Shown: positions 46,348 to 55,669, counted from the first letter of the stretch. The stretch is 64,000 nt of DNA from Gymnodinialimonas ceratoperidinii (GCF_019297855.1 NZ_CP079194.1:2467501-2531500), one strand, 5' to 3'. Translations and numbers: made by a program. Notes: generated from the sequence alone by a model not told the origin.

Positions 46348-46755
46348 ATGACCACCACAACCGCCCCCACCCTCATGCAACAAGGCCAGGGTTGGTTTTC
46401 CAAGGCGGAGAACTGGCTGGATGCCCGCGGCAAAGGCGCCTGGATCGCTGCCATGGTTCTTGGCTTCATCTTCTTCTGGCCGCTTGGTCTCGCCCTTCTC
46501 GCCTACATGATATGGAGCAAACGCATGTTCAACGGATCCTGCAAATCTCGCCGCCACAGCCCGACGTTCAACTCTTCCGGTAACAGCGCCTTCGACGCCT
46601 ACAAGGCTGATACGTTGAAGCGTCTGGAAGAAGAGCAAGGCGCGTTTGAGGCCTTCCTGCAACGTCTGCGCGATGCCAAGGACAAGTCCGAGTTCGATGC
46701 CTTCATGGAAGATCGCGCGAAGAACGCCAAGTCCGACGACAGCGCCGAGGCCTGA
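46348..46755 (+). CDS. DUF2852 family membrane protein
   Basis: A 135-residue protein of the alphaproteobacterial DUF2852 family. One or two hydrophobic stretches form a hairpin at residues 28-55 (GAWIAAMVLGFIFFWPLGLA and LLAYMIWSKRM), followed by a charged C-terminus with a coiled-coil tendency (ADTLKRLEEEQGAFEAFLQR). Function unknown. AAAGGAGA precedes the ATG. It has its own AT-rich regulatory region and a terminator, so it is probably monocistronic. Confidence 0.82.
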   Translation: MTTTTAPTLMQQGQGWFSKAENWLDARGKGAWIAAMVLGFIFFWPLGLALLAYMIWSKRMFNGSCKSRRHSPTFNSSGNSAFDAYKADTLKRLEEEQGAFEAFLQRLRDAKDKSEFDAFMEDRAKNAKSDDSAEA

Positions 46756-46775
46756 GCCTCCGCTCCCCAGCCAAT

Positions 46776-46817
46776 CCCCTGCGCGAGGCCTTGAGTGGCA
46801 CCGCGCAGGGGCATTTT
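46776..46817 (+). terminator. Candidate terminator after the DUF2852 gene
   Basis: CCCCTGCGCG and CGCGCAGGGG form a perfect 10-bp stem with a 16-nt loop, followed by CATTTT. It lies 20 bp after the stop and 28 bp before the RDD gene. Confidence 0.65.
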
Positions 46818-46845
46818 CCCCTTTCAAAGGCCCCGCCAAATCCCC

Positions 46846-47298
46846 ATGTCCCATACCATGTCCTGTGCCGCCCTGCCCGATCCGACCTATGACAGCGCCT
46901 TCTACGAGGGCGTCGTGCCCAAGCGCCTGTTTGCGTGGATGATCGACGCCACGCTCATCTTCGTGATGATGCTGCTGTTGAGCCTGTTCACAGCAGGAAT
47001 CGCGTTCCTGCTCTGGGTGCCGGTGCATCTTGGCGTCGCTTTCCTCTACCGGTGGAGCACGATCAAGGCCCGGTCCGCCACGCTCGGAATGCGGTTGATG
47101 AACATCGAGTTGCGCGGCCCCACCGGCGCGCGCCTGACCAGCGCCGAGGCGGCTGTCCACACCGGCAGCTACCTTTTCGCCGCAACGTTCTTTGTCGTCC
47201 AACTGATCTCGATCGCGATGATGATCGGCCGTCCCCTCAACCGTGGCCTGCCCGATGAAGCGGTCGGTGCGGTGATGCTCAACTGCTCGGCCGCGTGA
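46846..47298 (+). CDS. RDD family membrane protein
   Basis: A 150-residue protein with the RDD signature: RLFAWMIDATLIFVMMLLLSL (an Arg then Asp in helix 1), then TLGMRLMNIELRGPTGARLTSAEA near residue 85, and a third helix (FAATFFVVQLISIAMM). RDD proteins are small inner-membrane proteins of mostly unknown function, some acting as Na+/H+ antiporters. The ATG at 46846 is chosen because upstream codons overlap the preceding terminator. Confidence 0.75.
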   Translation: MSHTMSCAALPDPTYDSAFYEGVVPKRLFAWMIDATLIFVMMLLLSLFTAGIAFLLWVPVHLGVAFLYRWSTIKARSATLGMRLMNIELRGPTGARLTSAEAAVHTGSYLFAATFFVVQLISIAMMIGRPLNRGLPDEAVGAVMLNCSAA

Positions 47299-47404
47299 GG
47301 TAAAAGAGCGTCTTTTTGCAGCGCGGTAACCACGTCCCAGAAAGAAGTTGCGCCGTGCCGCTCCCGTGTTGCAGTCTGTTGCGAAGTAAACGGGACCTTA
47401 ATTT

Positions 47405-48265
47405 ATGCGCCATACGCTGCCAATCGCGCCGCAATTCTATGTGACCGCGCCGCAGGACTGCCCCTATCTGGAAAGTCGCCGCGAGCGGAAGCTGTTTACC
47501 GCGTTGCAAGGCGATCAGGCGGAGGCGCTGAACAACTCGCTCAGCAAGCAGGGCTTTCGCCGGTCCCAGAATGTGCTCTACCGCCCCTCTTGTGCTGATT
47601 GTGCGGCTTGCCTGTCGGCGCGCATCCGGGTCGCGGATTTCGAGCCGAAGCGCAGCCATCGACGGATCGCCAAGCGCAACGAAGGGCTGAGCCGCAACCC
47701 GCGCTCGGCCTGGGCCACGGAAGAGCAATACGCGCTGTTCCGTGACTACCTGGACACCCGCCACGCCGACGGTGGCATGGCGGATATGGATGTCTTCGAG
47801 TTTGCCGCGATGATCGAGGAAACGCCGGTGAAAACCCGGGTCATCGAATACCGCGATGAGGCCTCCGATGAGCTGGCCGCGGTCTGCCTGACAGACATTC
47901 TCGATGACGGGTTGAGCCTCGTCTATTCCTTCTTCGCGCCCGAGCTGCAGAAGAACTCGCTCGGCACCTACGTGATCCTCGACCATGTCGCCCTCGCCCG
48001 CGAAGCGGTGCTGCCCTATGTCTACCTCGGCTATTGGGTGCCCGGCTCGGCGAAGATGGGCTACAAGGCGAACTTCCCGGCGCTGGAGGTTCACGTGAAC
48101 GGCCAGTGGCAGGACATCGGCGCGCCCGAAGAATACGATACCCAGACGCATCCCCTCTCCAACGATCCGATCGCGCAGCAAGTGGCCCAGATCACCCTGC
48201 CCGATCTGCGCGGAGACCTCGGCCTGCGGGCGCCTTTCGCCTCCGATCAGGACCCCCTGGACTGA
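47405..48265 (+). CDS. bpt: Aspartate/glutamate leucyltransferase (Bpt), N-end rule pathway
   Basis: A 286-residue protein of the arginyltransferase (ATE) family. The N-terminal cysteine motif [14 protein letters not shown] with [15 protein letters not shown] about 35 residues later, FSPKRSHRR-like [33 protein letters not shown] and [18 protein letters not shown] are all family marks. In Vibrio vulnificus Bpt attaches Leu from Leu-tRNA to N-terminal Asp or Glu, marking proteins for ClpS-ClpAP. The same is expected here. Confidence 0.9.
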   Translation: MRHTLPIAPQFYVTAPQDCPYLESRRERKLFTALQGDQAEALNNSLSKQGFRRSQNVLYRPSCADCAACLSARIRVADFEPKRSHRRIAKRNEGLSRNPRSAWATEEQYALFRDYLDTRHADGGMADMDVFEFAAMIEETPVKTRVIEYRDEASDELAAVCLTDILDDGLSLVYSFFAPELQKNSLGTYVILDHVALAREAVLPYVYLGYWVPGSAKMGYKANFPALEVHVNGQWQDIGAPEEYDTQTHPLSNDPIAQQVAQITLPDLRGDLGLRAPFASDQDPLD

Positions 48266-48269
48266 ACCC

Positions 48270-48650
48270 ATGCGCCTGAGCCTGGTGACATTATTGGTGC
48301 CGGACTACGACGCCGGCATCGACTTCTTCGTCCACGGCCTCGGCTGGACGCTCCTCTCAGACGAGGACCAAGGCCGCAAACGGTGGGTCACCGTGGCCCC
48401 CACACCGGAGGGTCCGGCCCTTCTGCTGGCGCAGGCGACAACGCCCAAGCAAGACCGCGCGCGCGGCGCCCAAGCCGGCGACCGTGTGGGCTTTTTCCTC
48501 CAGACCGACGATTTCGCCCGCGACGCAGCCCGTATCACGCGCGCCGGCGGCACCCTGCTGGAAACACCGCGCCACGAGCCCTACGGCATCGTCGCCCAAT
48601 GGCGCGATCCCTGGGGCAACCTCTGGGACCTGATCGAGCCCGCCGCCTGA
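48270..48650 (+). CDS. VOC family protein
   Basis: A 126-residue vicinal-oxygen-chelate domain protein (glyoxalase/bleomycin-resistance/dioxygenase fold): MRLSLVTLLVPDYDAGIDFFV at the start and MARSLGQ-type ending DPWGNLWDLIEPA at the end, giving the two beta-alpha-beta-beta-beta units. A conserved His is not obvious at the first strand, where Leu-Val stands, so metal catalysis is uncertain. It begins 4 bp after bpt and is likely co-transcribed. Confidence 0.75.
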   Translation: MRLSLVTLLVPDYDAGIDFFVHGLGWTLLSDEDQGRKRWVTVAPTPEGPALLLAQATTPKQDRARGAQAGDRVGFFLQTDDFARDAARITRAGGTLLETPRHEPYGIVAQWRDPWGNLWDLIEPAA

Positions 48651-48660
48651 TCGCCCGCCC

Positions 48661-48682
48661 CTTCATCTTTTCCCAAATACGG
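48661..48682 (-). repeat. Intergenic repeat family, copy 5 (22 bp)
   Basis: On the minus strand: CCGTATTT, then GG, then GAAAAGATGAAG. It lies between the VOC gene and the convergent TRAP operon, next to the G-rich stretch CCCCCGGAGGG. Confidence 0.75.
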
Positions 48683-48722
48683 CCCCCGGAGGGTCCGCAC
48701 TCTCCTCCGCGCTGCCATAACG

Positions 48723-48748
48723 AAAAAGGAGGGCCCACGGCCCCCCTT
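48723..48748 (-). terminator. Terminator of the TRAP transporter operon
   Basis: AAGGGGGGCC and GGCCCTCCTT (minus strand) pair over 10 bp with one mismatch around the loop GTG, and TTTTT overlaps and follows the stem. It lies 29 bp after the stop of the large permease gene. Confidence 0.7.
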
Positions 48749-48776
48749 CCCCGATTTTACGATTGCCCGCCGACCG

Positions 48777-51131
48777 TCAGTTCGGCAGCAGGTCCGGCAC
48801 GATCGTCACGATCCCCGGGAAGAACCACAGGATCGCGAGGCCCACCACCTGGATGCCCACGAAGGGCAGCACGCCGCGGTAGATATGGCCCGTGGTCACC
48901 GATTTCGGCGCCACCCCGCGCAGATAGAAGAGCGCGAAGCCGAAGGGCGGCGTCAGGAACGAGGTCTGCAGGTTCACCGCGATCATGATCGTCACCCATT
49001 TCGGGTCCAGCGTGCCGCCATAGATCACCGGGCCGACGATGGGGATCACGATGTAGATGATCTCCAGGAAGTCGAGCACGAAGCCCAGGAAGAACAGGAT
49101 CGCCATCACCAGCAGGAACACCACCCATTCCTGATCGAAGGCGCGCAGGAACTGTTGGATGTAGTGCTCACCGCCGAAGGCGATCAGCGTCAGGTTCAGC
49201 ACCTGCGAGCCGATCAGGATGGTGAAGACCATGCTGGTGACCTTCGCGGTCTCGCGCACCACCGGACCCAGAACGCTCGTGCGCAAAAGCGTCCAGCAGG
49301 CAAAGAGCAGGCCGAAGAACGCGAAGTGATAGGCGGCCTGGGTCACGATATAAGCGATCCAGTCGGCCAGGCTCACCGCCTCACGCGACATGCGCAGGTC
49401 GAAGTTCACCCCGACGATGATCATGATCACCACGGCGAAAGCCGCCCCGACGATGATCTTCGCCCCGCGCCGGTCGTCTCCGAACTTGCGGTAGGCCGCC
49501 AGCATGATCGCGCCTGCCGCGCCAAGCGCTGCCGCAGGTGTCGGGTTGGTGATCCCGCCGAGGATCGAGCCCAAAACGGCCACGATCAGCACAAGCGGTG
49601 GGAAGACTACGCGCAAGAGCTCGTTCTGCGCCAAGCGCCCGACCGCGTAGTAGCAGCCGTAGGCCGTCAGCGCGAAGGGGATGGCGAGGATCAGGAACGT
49701 CGCCCCCGGCCCCGTCAGCGGCCCGATGAACAGGATGTCCGCGATAAACGCCAGTACGACGCCAAGCCCACCGATCAGAAGCGGCACCGGAGAGGCCGTG
49801 GGCGAGATGCCACGGGCCAGCGCCAGCGTCAGCGCCAGCAGCGTGAAGAGCGCCGCGACACCGCTGCCGATGGGCGCGACCGCCGCAAGGGCGGCATCGG
49901 TCGCGACGACCATCTCTTCATCGGTCCGTTCGGTCGCGGCGGCATCATCGCCCGCAGCCTCGATCGCCGCCTGCTCGGCCACGGCGGCGTCCCACGCCTC
50001 CTGACCATGCAGCGCGATCATGCCTTCGGCACATTGCGGAGAGACATTTGTGCGCAGCGACGCACTGGCCGCACCGTCGGACATGTCCGAGACGGATATC
50101 GACTGGCCGCCGATCAGGCCGGAGGTCGCCGCAAGGCTCACCCCGATGATGATCGCGGCGGGCACGCCAAGGAACCACGTCAGCTTTTCGCTGCGCGTCA
50201 CCGGCTCTCCGGTGCTTTCGCCCATCTGCACCGCGGGCGCTTTCGACGGGAACACCAGCGCGTAGCCGAAGGAATAGGCGCCATAGAGGAAGGCGAGGAA
50301 GATCCCCGGCAGCAGCGCCGCCTGGAAGAGCGTACCGACTGAGAGCACGGCGGGCTGGCCGAGGTAGGTCAGCGCGTCACGGCACCCGGCGGCCACGGCG
50401 CGCGCCTCCTGCCCGGTGGCGTAGAGGTCACCGGCAAGGGTGCCGAGCAGAACGATCACGATGGAGGGCGGAATGATCTGCCCGAGTGTGCCCGAGGCGG
50501 CGATCACGCCGGTCGCAAGCTCCGGTGAATAGTTGTTGCGCAGCATCGTGGGCAGGGCCAGCAGACCCATGGTCACCACGGTGGCGCCGACGATGCCGGT
50601 CGACGCGGCAAGGAAAGCGCCCACGATCACGATGGAAACGGCCAGACCGCCCGGCAGCGGGCCAAAGACGCGCGCCATGGTGGTCAGCAGGTCGTTGGCG
50701 ATCTTCGAGCGTTCCAGCGTGATGCCCATCATCACGAACATCAGGACGGCCAGAAGGATCTCGATGGATTGGCCCGCGATCACGCGCTCGTTCATGCGGT
50801 TGACGATGAACGACAGGTTGCGGTCGAGCGCCGTCTCCCACCCGCCGGTGAAGAGCGCCTCTTCAACCCTTGGCAAACTGGGGTATCGGAAGGTTGAGAT
50901 GGTCTCTCGCGGGACCCCGTCGGCGATCAGCGCCATGTAGTCGGCCGAGCGCACGTCCACCGCCTGGTGGATCAACAGACCCGAGCTGTCCAACGCCGCG
51001 ATGATCGCGAAAGAGATCACCCCCGCCCCGCCGATGGCGAAAGCCACCGGGAAGCCTGTCATGATCCCACCAAACAAGGTGAGGAACACGATGATCAGGC
51101 CGATTTCTACCCCGTCCAATCCAAATAGCAT
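48777..51131 (-). CDS. TRAP transporter large permease, oversized (784 residues)
   Basis: A DctM-type permease far longer than the usual 425-450 residues. The N-terminal part (1-290) and C-terminal part (590-784) carry normal DctM motifs, e.g. FLAASTGIVGATVVTMGLL, GTLGQIIPPSIVIVLLG, and NLQTSFLTPPFGFALFYLRG near the end. Between them lies an insertion of about 250 residues with a soluble Ala/Glu/Asp-rich stretch (about 355-420, including one Cys in NVSPQCAEGM) and extra hydrophobic helices. The insertion may be a periplasmic domain. It is the last gene of a TRAP operon with DctQ- and TakP-like partners. Confidence 0.85.
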   Translation of the reverse strand: MLFGLDGVEIGLIIVFLTLFGGIMTGFPVAFAIGGAGVISFAIIAALDSSGLLIHQAVDVRSADYMALIADGVPRETISTFRYPSLPRVEEALFTGGWETALDRNLSFIVNRMNERVIAGQSIEILLAVLMFVMMGITLERSKIANDLLTTMARVFGPLPGGLAVSIVIVGAFLAASTGIVGATVVTMGLLALPTMLRNNYSPELATGVIAASGTLGQIIPPSIVIVLLGTLAGDLYATGQEARAVAAGCRDALTYLGQPAVLSVGTLFQAALLPGIFLAFLYGAYSFGYALVFPSKAPAVQMGESTGEPVTRSEKLTWFLGVPAAIIIGVSLAATSGLIGGQSISVSDMSDGAASASLRTNVSPQCAEGMIALHGQEAWDAAVAEQAAIEAAGDDAAATERTDEEMVVATDAALAAVAPIGSGVAALFTLLALTLALARGISPTASPVPLLIGGLGVVLAFIADILFIGPLTGPGATFLILAIPFALTAYGCYYAVGRLAQNELLRVVFPPLVLIVAVLGSILGGITNPTPAAALGAAGAIMLAAYRKFGDDRRGAKIIVGAAFAVVIMIIVGVNFDLRMSREAVSLADWIAYIVTQAAYHFAFFGLLFACWTLLRTSVLGPVVRETAKVTSMVFTILIGSQVLNLTLIAFGGEHYIQQFLRAFDQEWVVFLLVMAILFFLGFVLDFLEIIYIVIPIVGPVIYGGTLDPKWVTIMIAVNLQTSFLTPPFGFALFYLRGVAPKSVTTGHIYRGVLPFVGIQVVGLAILWFFPGIVTIVPDLLPN

Positions 51132-51183
51132 CTGTTTTCGTCCCTATGCTGCGCCTATCGCTGGCGCATTGTCTTGTTGTGGA

Positions 51184-52092
51184 TCAGGTCGTGCCTGAGT
51201 GGATGGCGTGCTCGAGCTCTTCGGCCTCGTCGCCCAGGTAATCGCGGTCGAGATACTTGTTCTCGCTCGCCTCGCCCTCTTTCCATTCGAGATAGGAGCG
51301 CCAGAACATCGACCACGCCTGCAGGAAGACCAGCACGCAATAGGCCACGATCAGCACCTTGAAGAGGAAGTAGGCGTTGAAGCCATTGGGGCTGAAGCCG
51401 ATGGTCTCGACGTTCCAGCGCAGGGCGCGCGACTGCATCAGCATGCGGTCCAGCGTGCCGGACGCAGAGGGGTTCGGCACCACGAGGTGACGCCACATGA
51501 AGAACCACGCGTACATGTAGGTCAGCGTGACGACGGGGAGCATGAAGAACATCGCGCCCAACATGTCGAGCACCTTCTTGGTGCGGAATTTCACGGCGGA
51601 ATAGACAAGATCGACACGCACGTGGCCGCCTTGCACAAAGGTATAGGTCACGCAGAGGGTCACGATGATGGCGTTATAGAGCTTCAGCTCCTCCGCCCAC
51701 CACGACAGGTCTTGCGTGAAGGTGATGCCAAGCGGCCCGAAGGAGATGTCGGGCACCCGGAAAATCCGTTGCAGGAAGACGATCATCACCTGCTGAAGCA
51801 CCATCAGAAGGCCGACCCAAGCGGCGGTGCGGCCGATGGCGTTGGCAAAGGCTTCCTGCACGCGGACGCATCCCCAGAGGAACTCGCGTTTGAAGAAACC
51901 GACGATGGTGATGACGCTGAAGATGAAGAACAGCGCGAAAAACAGCTCGACCGAGGCCCCGTAGTACATGAACCGCGCCAGCGCTTCGGGATTGGACCAG
52001 TCGAGCCAGGAACTCGGGTTGAGCAGCGCGGTCACGATGTTCACCGGCGCCATCACGAACTCGGTCAGAGCCCAAAGGATCAGATCTAGCAT
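51184..52092 (-). CDS. TRAP transporter small permease (302 residues)
   Basis: A DctQ-type subunit with about four to five hydrophobic segments (VELFFALFFIFSVITIVGFF, AWVGLLMVLQQVMIVFLQR, MLGAMFFMLPVVTLTYMYAWFFMW, AYFLFKVLIVAYCVLVFLQ). It is longer than the typical 160-200 residues through a helical N-terminus and an acidic tail (EASENKYLDRDYLGDEAEEL). The extended form fits the equally extended large permease; such pairs occur in the mannitol/chloroaromatic-annotated branch of TRAP systems. It lies 52 bp upstream of the large permease gene. Confidence 0.82.
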   Translation of the reverse strand: MLDLILWALTEFVMAPVNIVTALLNPSSWLDWSNPEALARFMYYGASVELFFALFFIFSVITIVGFFKREFLWGCVRVQEAFANAIGRTAAWVGLLMVLQQVMIVFLQRIFRVPDISFGPLGITFTQDLSWWAEELKLYNAIIVTLCVTYTFVQGGHVRVDLVYSAVKFRTKKVLDMLGAMFFMLPVVTLTYMYAWFFMWRHLVVPNPSASGTLDRMLMQSRALRWNVETIGFSPNGFNAYFLFKVLIVAYCVLVFLQAWSMFWRSYLEWKEGEASENKYLDRDYLGDEAEELEHAIHSGTT

Positions 52093-52223
52093 GTTGAGAA
52101 TCTCCAGCCGAAGCGGTCTCGGTCAGCAGCGCAACCCAAGGGGCGGTTGCGCGTCAGGACGATTGCAAATTCCCCCACCCCGCCGCGAGGCAGAATGGGG
52201 GAGGACTTGCGTTGGTGCAGCGA

Positions 52224-53312
52224 TCAGCCGGCGTTGTTCACGCGGTTACGCTGACGCTGGTACTCGCCGTCGGCGATCTCGTACCAACCGGCGGACTCGC
52301 GCAGGCTCTCGAAGTAGGAGTTCGCGATGTTGGCGTAGATCTCGTCGCCCATGTTCTCTTCGCGAACCTCGGCGGCGGCGGTGCCGAAGGCATCCCACAC
52401 ATCGTCGGGGAACTGGCGAACCTGAACGCCACCGGACTGCAGACGGGCCAGCGCGGCACCGTTTTCGGCCAGCGAAAGCGCGGTGTTCTGCGCGTGGGCG
52501 GCTTCGGTTGCCACTTTGCAGACCTGCTGCTGCGTCGGCGTCAGCGATTCCCAGATTTCCTGGTTAAAGCCGAAGTGCAGTGCCGAGCCGGGCTCGTGGA
52601 AACCAGCGGCATAGTAGGTGTTGGTGACTTCCTGGAAGCCCATCCGCTCGTCCGCGTAGGGACCGATCCACTCCGCACCGTCGATCTGGCCAGAGGACAG
52701 CGCCTGGTAGATTTCACCACCGGGGATGTTCTGGACCGATGCGCCGAGGCGACCGAGAACCTGACCACCCTGACCGGGCATACGGAAACGCAGACCCTGG
52801 AGGTCTTCGACCGAGTTGATCTCGGTGTTGAACCAGCCGCCGGGCTGCATCGCGGTCATGCCGCACATCAGGGGCTTCAGGCCGAAGAGCGACGACAGTT
52901 CGTCGTGCATTTCCTGACCGCCGCGACGGTAGTACCAGTTGGCCATTTCCTGCGACGTCATGCCGAAGGGCACGGAGGTCATGAAGGCAAAGGCGGGGTG
53001 CTGGTTGAGGAAGTAGTATTCGGCCGAGTGGTAGACGTCTGCCTGACCGGAGGAAACCGCGTCGAAAACCTCGAAGGCGCCCACGAGGGTACCGGCGGAG
53101 TTCTTGTTGAAGGTCAGCTGACCGTCCGTCATGGCGGCGATGTAGTCGATGGCCAGCTGCGCGGCGTCATCGAAGATCGCGAAGCCATCCGGCACCGACG
53201 TCACGAGCGTCAGTTCACGGTTGCCTTGCGCGTAGAGCGGTGCTGCGAGTGTGGTGGAAGCAGCGGCTGCCCCGCCGACTGCAGAAGTCCGCAAAAAAGA
53301 ACGACGATCCAT
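52224..53312 (-). CDS. TRAP transporter solute-binding protein (TakP-like)
   Basis: A 362-residue periplasmic binding protein of the DctP family. It begins MDRRSFLRTSAVGGAAAAST, a Tat signal. The segment GGWFNTEINSVEDLQGLRFR, PGGEIYQALSSGQIDGAEWI and GPYADERMGF closely follows Rhodobacter sphaeroides TakP, whose site binds 2-oxo acids with Na+; the Arg in LRFRMPG is the usual carboxylate ligand. A 2-oxo acid or related carboxylate is therefore the likely substrate. Start at 53312 with GGGGAGGAATACC upstream. First gene of the TRAP operon. Confidence 0.87.
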   Translation of the reverse strand: MDRRSFLRTSAVGGAAAASTTLAAPLYAQGNRELTLVTSVPDGFAIFDDAAQLAIDYIAAMTDGQLTFNKNSAGTLVGAFEVFDAVSSGQADVYHSAEYYFLNQHPAFAFMTSVPFGMTSQEMANWYYRRGGQEMHDELSSLFGLKPLMCGMTAMQPGGWFNTEINSVEDLQGLRFRMPGQGGQVLGRLGASVQNIPGGEIYQALSSGQIDGAEWIGPYADERMGFQEVTNTYYAAGFHEPGSALHFGFNQEIWESLTPTQQQVCKVATEAAHAQNTALSLAENGAALARLQSGGVQVRQFPDDVWDAFGTAAAEVREENMGDEIYANIANSYFESLRESAGWYEIADGEYQRQRNRVNNAG

Positions 53313-53446
53313 TATGGTATTCCTCCCCGTTTGGATCTTGTCCCCAAGCGCCCCTCCTGGACGCCCGGTGGATTTTTTAAGTAAGGGCACGTTAGCGAAG
53401 CGTTCGCCGTCCGAAAACAGTTTTTCTGCGGCTTTGTGTGGGTTTT

Positions 53447-53461
53447 GTAAAAAAAGTTTAC
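53447..53461. promoter_or_regulatory. Inverted repeat GTAAA-N5-TTTAC upstream of the TRAP operon
   Basis: GTAAAAAAAGTTTAC lies 135-149 bp upstream of the TakP-like start. It shares 13 of 15 bases with the site before the DUF2852 gene at 46242. Candidate operator, factor unknown. Confidence 0.4.
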
Positions 53462-53656
53462 CAATATGGGCTGTAACGGGTCTCGATGCCAGCGAACCCC
53501 TCCGGCTCGGACGCCCGATGCCGCGCGTTGCTCACAGAAGATGCAGCGTCCGCGCCGCCTGCCGCTTTTTTGACCAGCGCGAGGGGTGCGCAACGCCCGT
53601 CTCACGCCGGGGGTGATTCACCCTGTGGAGCGCGCGCACAGCGGCACCCGCACGCG

Positions 53657-53686
53657 AAGGGGGCCGCAACGTCCTGCGGCCCCCTT
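53657..53686. terminator. Strong hairpin after phoX
   Basis: AAGGGGGCCGCA and TGCGGCCCCCTT are perfect 12-bp arms around ACGTCC, 31 bp past the phoX stop. Neither side has a proper T-tract (TTCCCC on plus, TTCGCG on minus), so it may stabilise the mRNA end or terminate weakly. Confidence 0.55.
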
Positions 53687-53716
53687 CCCCTCTTCTCCAA
53701 GCTATAGACCCGGTGG

Positions 53717-55594
53717 TCAGCCGATCGCCGCGCCGTCCTCGCGCCAGACGGCGATGACCGACGAGCGCGGCAGGCTGTCGCCGCCGTCGGGCCATGTGCC
53801 GCCGGGGTGCTGGATGCCGACGAAGGCCACGGTGCGGTCGCTGTTCCAGGTCAGGCCGGTCACTTCCGATCCGCTCGGGCCGGTGAGGAAGCGGGCGATC
53901 TCGCCGGTTTCGGGGTGGCCCACCAGCATCTGGTTGTTGCCCATGCCGGAGTACGGCCCCTCGTTGCTGTCGTCGCCGTCGGTCTGGATCCAGATCAGGC
54001 CGTTGCTGTCGACCTGCATCCCGTCGGGCGAGTTGAACATGTTGCCCTCGGTGACGTTGTCCGACCCCGCGTAGGACCCCAGGCCCACGACCGGGTTGCC
54101 GGCCATGACGTAGAGGTCCCATGTGAAGGCATCGGCCCCGTGGTCGCCGCCCTCGGGACGCCAGCGCACGATCTGACCGTAACGGTTCTCACCACGCGGG
54201 TTCGGCGTGCCGGGGGCGGGTTCGGCCAGGTCGCCACCGGCGTTGGTGAAGCCCTCGGCCCGGCGCGAGTTGTTGGTGAGGCAGCAATAGGCTTCGGGGA
54301 GCGTGGTGGAGACGGCCACCCACTCGGGCCGGTCCATGGTGGTGGCGCCGACACTGGAGGCCGCCTGACGGGTGTGGATGCAGATCATCGCCGTATCCAT
54401 GGCCGTCGTGTCAGGGGTCAGGGCCAGCCAGCTCCCGGTGCCGTCCTCGTTGAAGGACGCGGCATAGAGCGTGCCGTCGTCGAGCAGACCGTCGGTCGGG
54501 CCGCCCTCGACGTAGGTGCCGTTGGAGACGTATTTGTACATGAATTCGCCGCGCTCATCGTCGCCCATATAGACGACAACCCGGCCGTCCTCGGCCAGAG
54601 TCATCGCGGCGTTCTCGTGCTTGAAGCGGCCAAGCGCGGTGCGTTTGACAGGCTGACTCTCGGGATCGGCGGGGTCGATCTCCACGATATAACCGAAGCG
54701 ATGGGCTTCATTCGGCTCCTGCGCGATGTCGTAGCGCGGGTGATAGAGCTCGTAGGCATAGCGGCTGTCGTGCTGGATGCCATAGCGCGCAAACCCCTCG
54801 GGCAGTTCCAGCTCGGCGTCCGTGGACCCGAAGTAGCCGTTGAAGTTCTCTTCGCAGGTCAGATAGGTGCCCCAGAGCGTGCGACCGGAACCACAGTTGT
54901 TGAGCGTGCCCAGAACCTCGGTGCCGGAAGGATCGGCCGAGGTCTGCAGCAGCGCATGGCCGGCGGCAGGCCCCGAGATGCGCATCGGCGTGTTATGATG
55001 GATACGGCGGTTGAGCGGGCTGTCGACGACGACATCATAGCCTTCCTCGCCCCGCGCCACTTCCATCACCGTCACACCCTGCAGGTTCATCAGGGTCATC
55101 ACGTCTTCTTCGGTCGGTGTCTCACGCTCGGGGATGTTGAGCGCGGGGTTCACGTATTCATGGTTGACCGCGATCACCTCGGCATCGCCGACGCGGTACA
55201 GCTCCATGCCATCGGTGTTCTCGCCAAAGATCCGGTCCGAGCCTTCGGCGCCATGGCCGTTATCGAATTCCGGCGCGTCGGAGAAGAGCTTGTCGCCCCA
55301 CCGCGCGACGGGGCGCCAGGTGTAGCCTTCGGGAACGTGGATGGTGTTGTCGGTGAAGGCGGGGATCGGCTCGAAGGGGAAGTCGGACTGCCCATAAGCA
55401 TGTGCGGTGGTGCCCTTGAGCATCGCGGTGCCCATCACCGCCGCGCCGGAGCCCAATGCCACCAGCGAGCCCAGAACGGCGCGGCGCGTCATCGCTGTTT
55501 CGACCACCCGGTCGAAGTCTGTCACCTCGGGCTCGGGGCGCACCTGCGCGTCCCAATCGTCCCAGCTCATGTCGCTTGTATCGATGCGTTTCAT
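53717..55594 (-). CDS. phoX: PhoX family alkaline phosphatase
   Basis: A 625-residue secreted phosphatase releasing phosphate from organic esters with an Fe/Ca cofactor. The Tat signal MTRRAVLGSLVALGSGAAV starts near residue 33, unusually far in, after an acidic leader, as common in PhoX. Family motifs are GYTWRPVARWGDKLF, YRVGDAEVIAVNHEYVNP (near 135-150), TYLTCEENFNGYFG, GRFKHENAAM, GSDNVTEGNMFNSPDGMQVD and QTDGDDS. GGACATCGAG precedes the ATG. Three phased PhoB-like heptamers at 55670-55698 suggest induction by phosphate starvation. Confidence 0.9.
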   Translation of the reverse strand: MKRIDTSDMSWDDWDAQVRPEPEVTDFDRVVETAMTRRAVLGSLVALGSGAAVMGTAMLKGTTAHAYGQSDFPFEPIPAFTDNTIHVPEGYTWRPVARWGDKLFSDAPEFDNGHGAEGSDRIFGENTDGMELYRVGDAEVIAVNHEYVNPALNIPERETPTEEDVMTLMNLQGVTVMEVARGEEGYDVVVDSPLNRRIHHNTPMRISGPAAGHALLQTSADPSGTEVLGTLNNCGSGRTLWGTYLTCEENFNGYFGSTDAELELPEGFARYGIQHDSRYAYELYHPRYDIAQEPNEAHRFGYIVEIDPADPESQPVKRTALGRFKHENAAMTLAEDGRVVVYMGDDERGEFMYKYVSNGTYVEGGPTDGLLDDGTLYAASFNEDGTGSWLALTPDTTAMDTAMICIHTRQAASSVGATTMDRPEWVAVSTTLPEAYCCLTNNSRRAEGFTNAGGDLAEPAPGTPNPRGENRYGQIVRWRPEGGDHGADAFTWDLYVMAGNPVVGLGSYAGSDNVTEGNMFNSPDGMQVDSNGLIWIQTDGDDSNEGPYSGMGNNQMLVGHPETGEIARFLTGPSGSEVTGLTWNSDRTVAFVGIQHPGGTWPDGGDSLPRSSVIAVWREDGAAIG

Positions 55595-55669
55595 CTCGAT
55601 GTCCTAGCTCTGTGTCGTTGTGGCAGCCCGCGCTCCTTCGCGCGTCTGACGCCGATCTAGGGAGGCTCC

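Larger units (their letters stand above)
53313..53716. other. 404-bp intergenic region between TRAP operon and phoX
   Basis: It holds the TRAP operon's upstream region, including the GTAAA-N5-TTTAC repeat (53447-53461) and an AT-rich block at 53415-53465, and the phoX hairpin (53657-53686). No convincing gene is seen. Confidence 0.55.
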
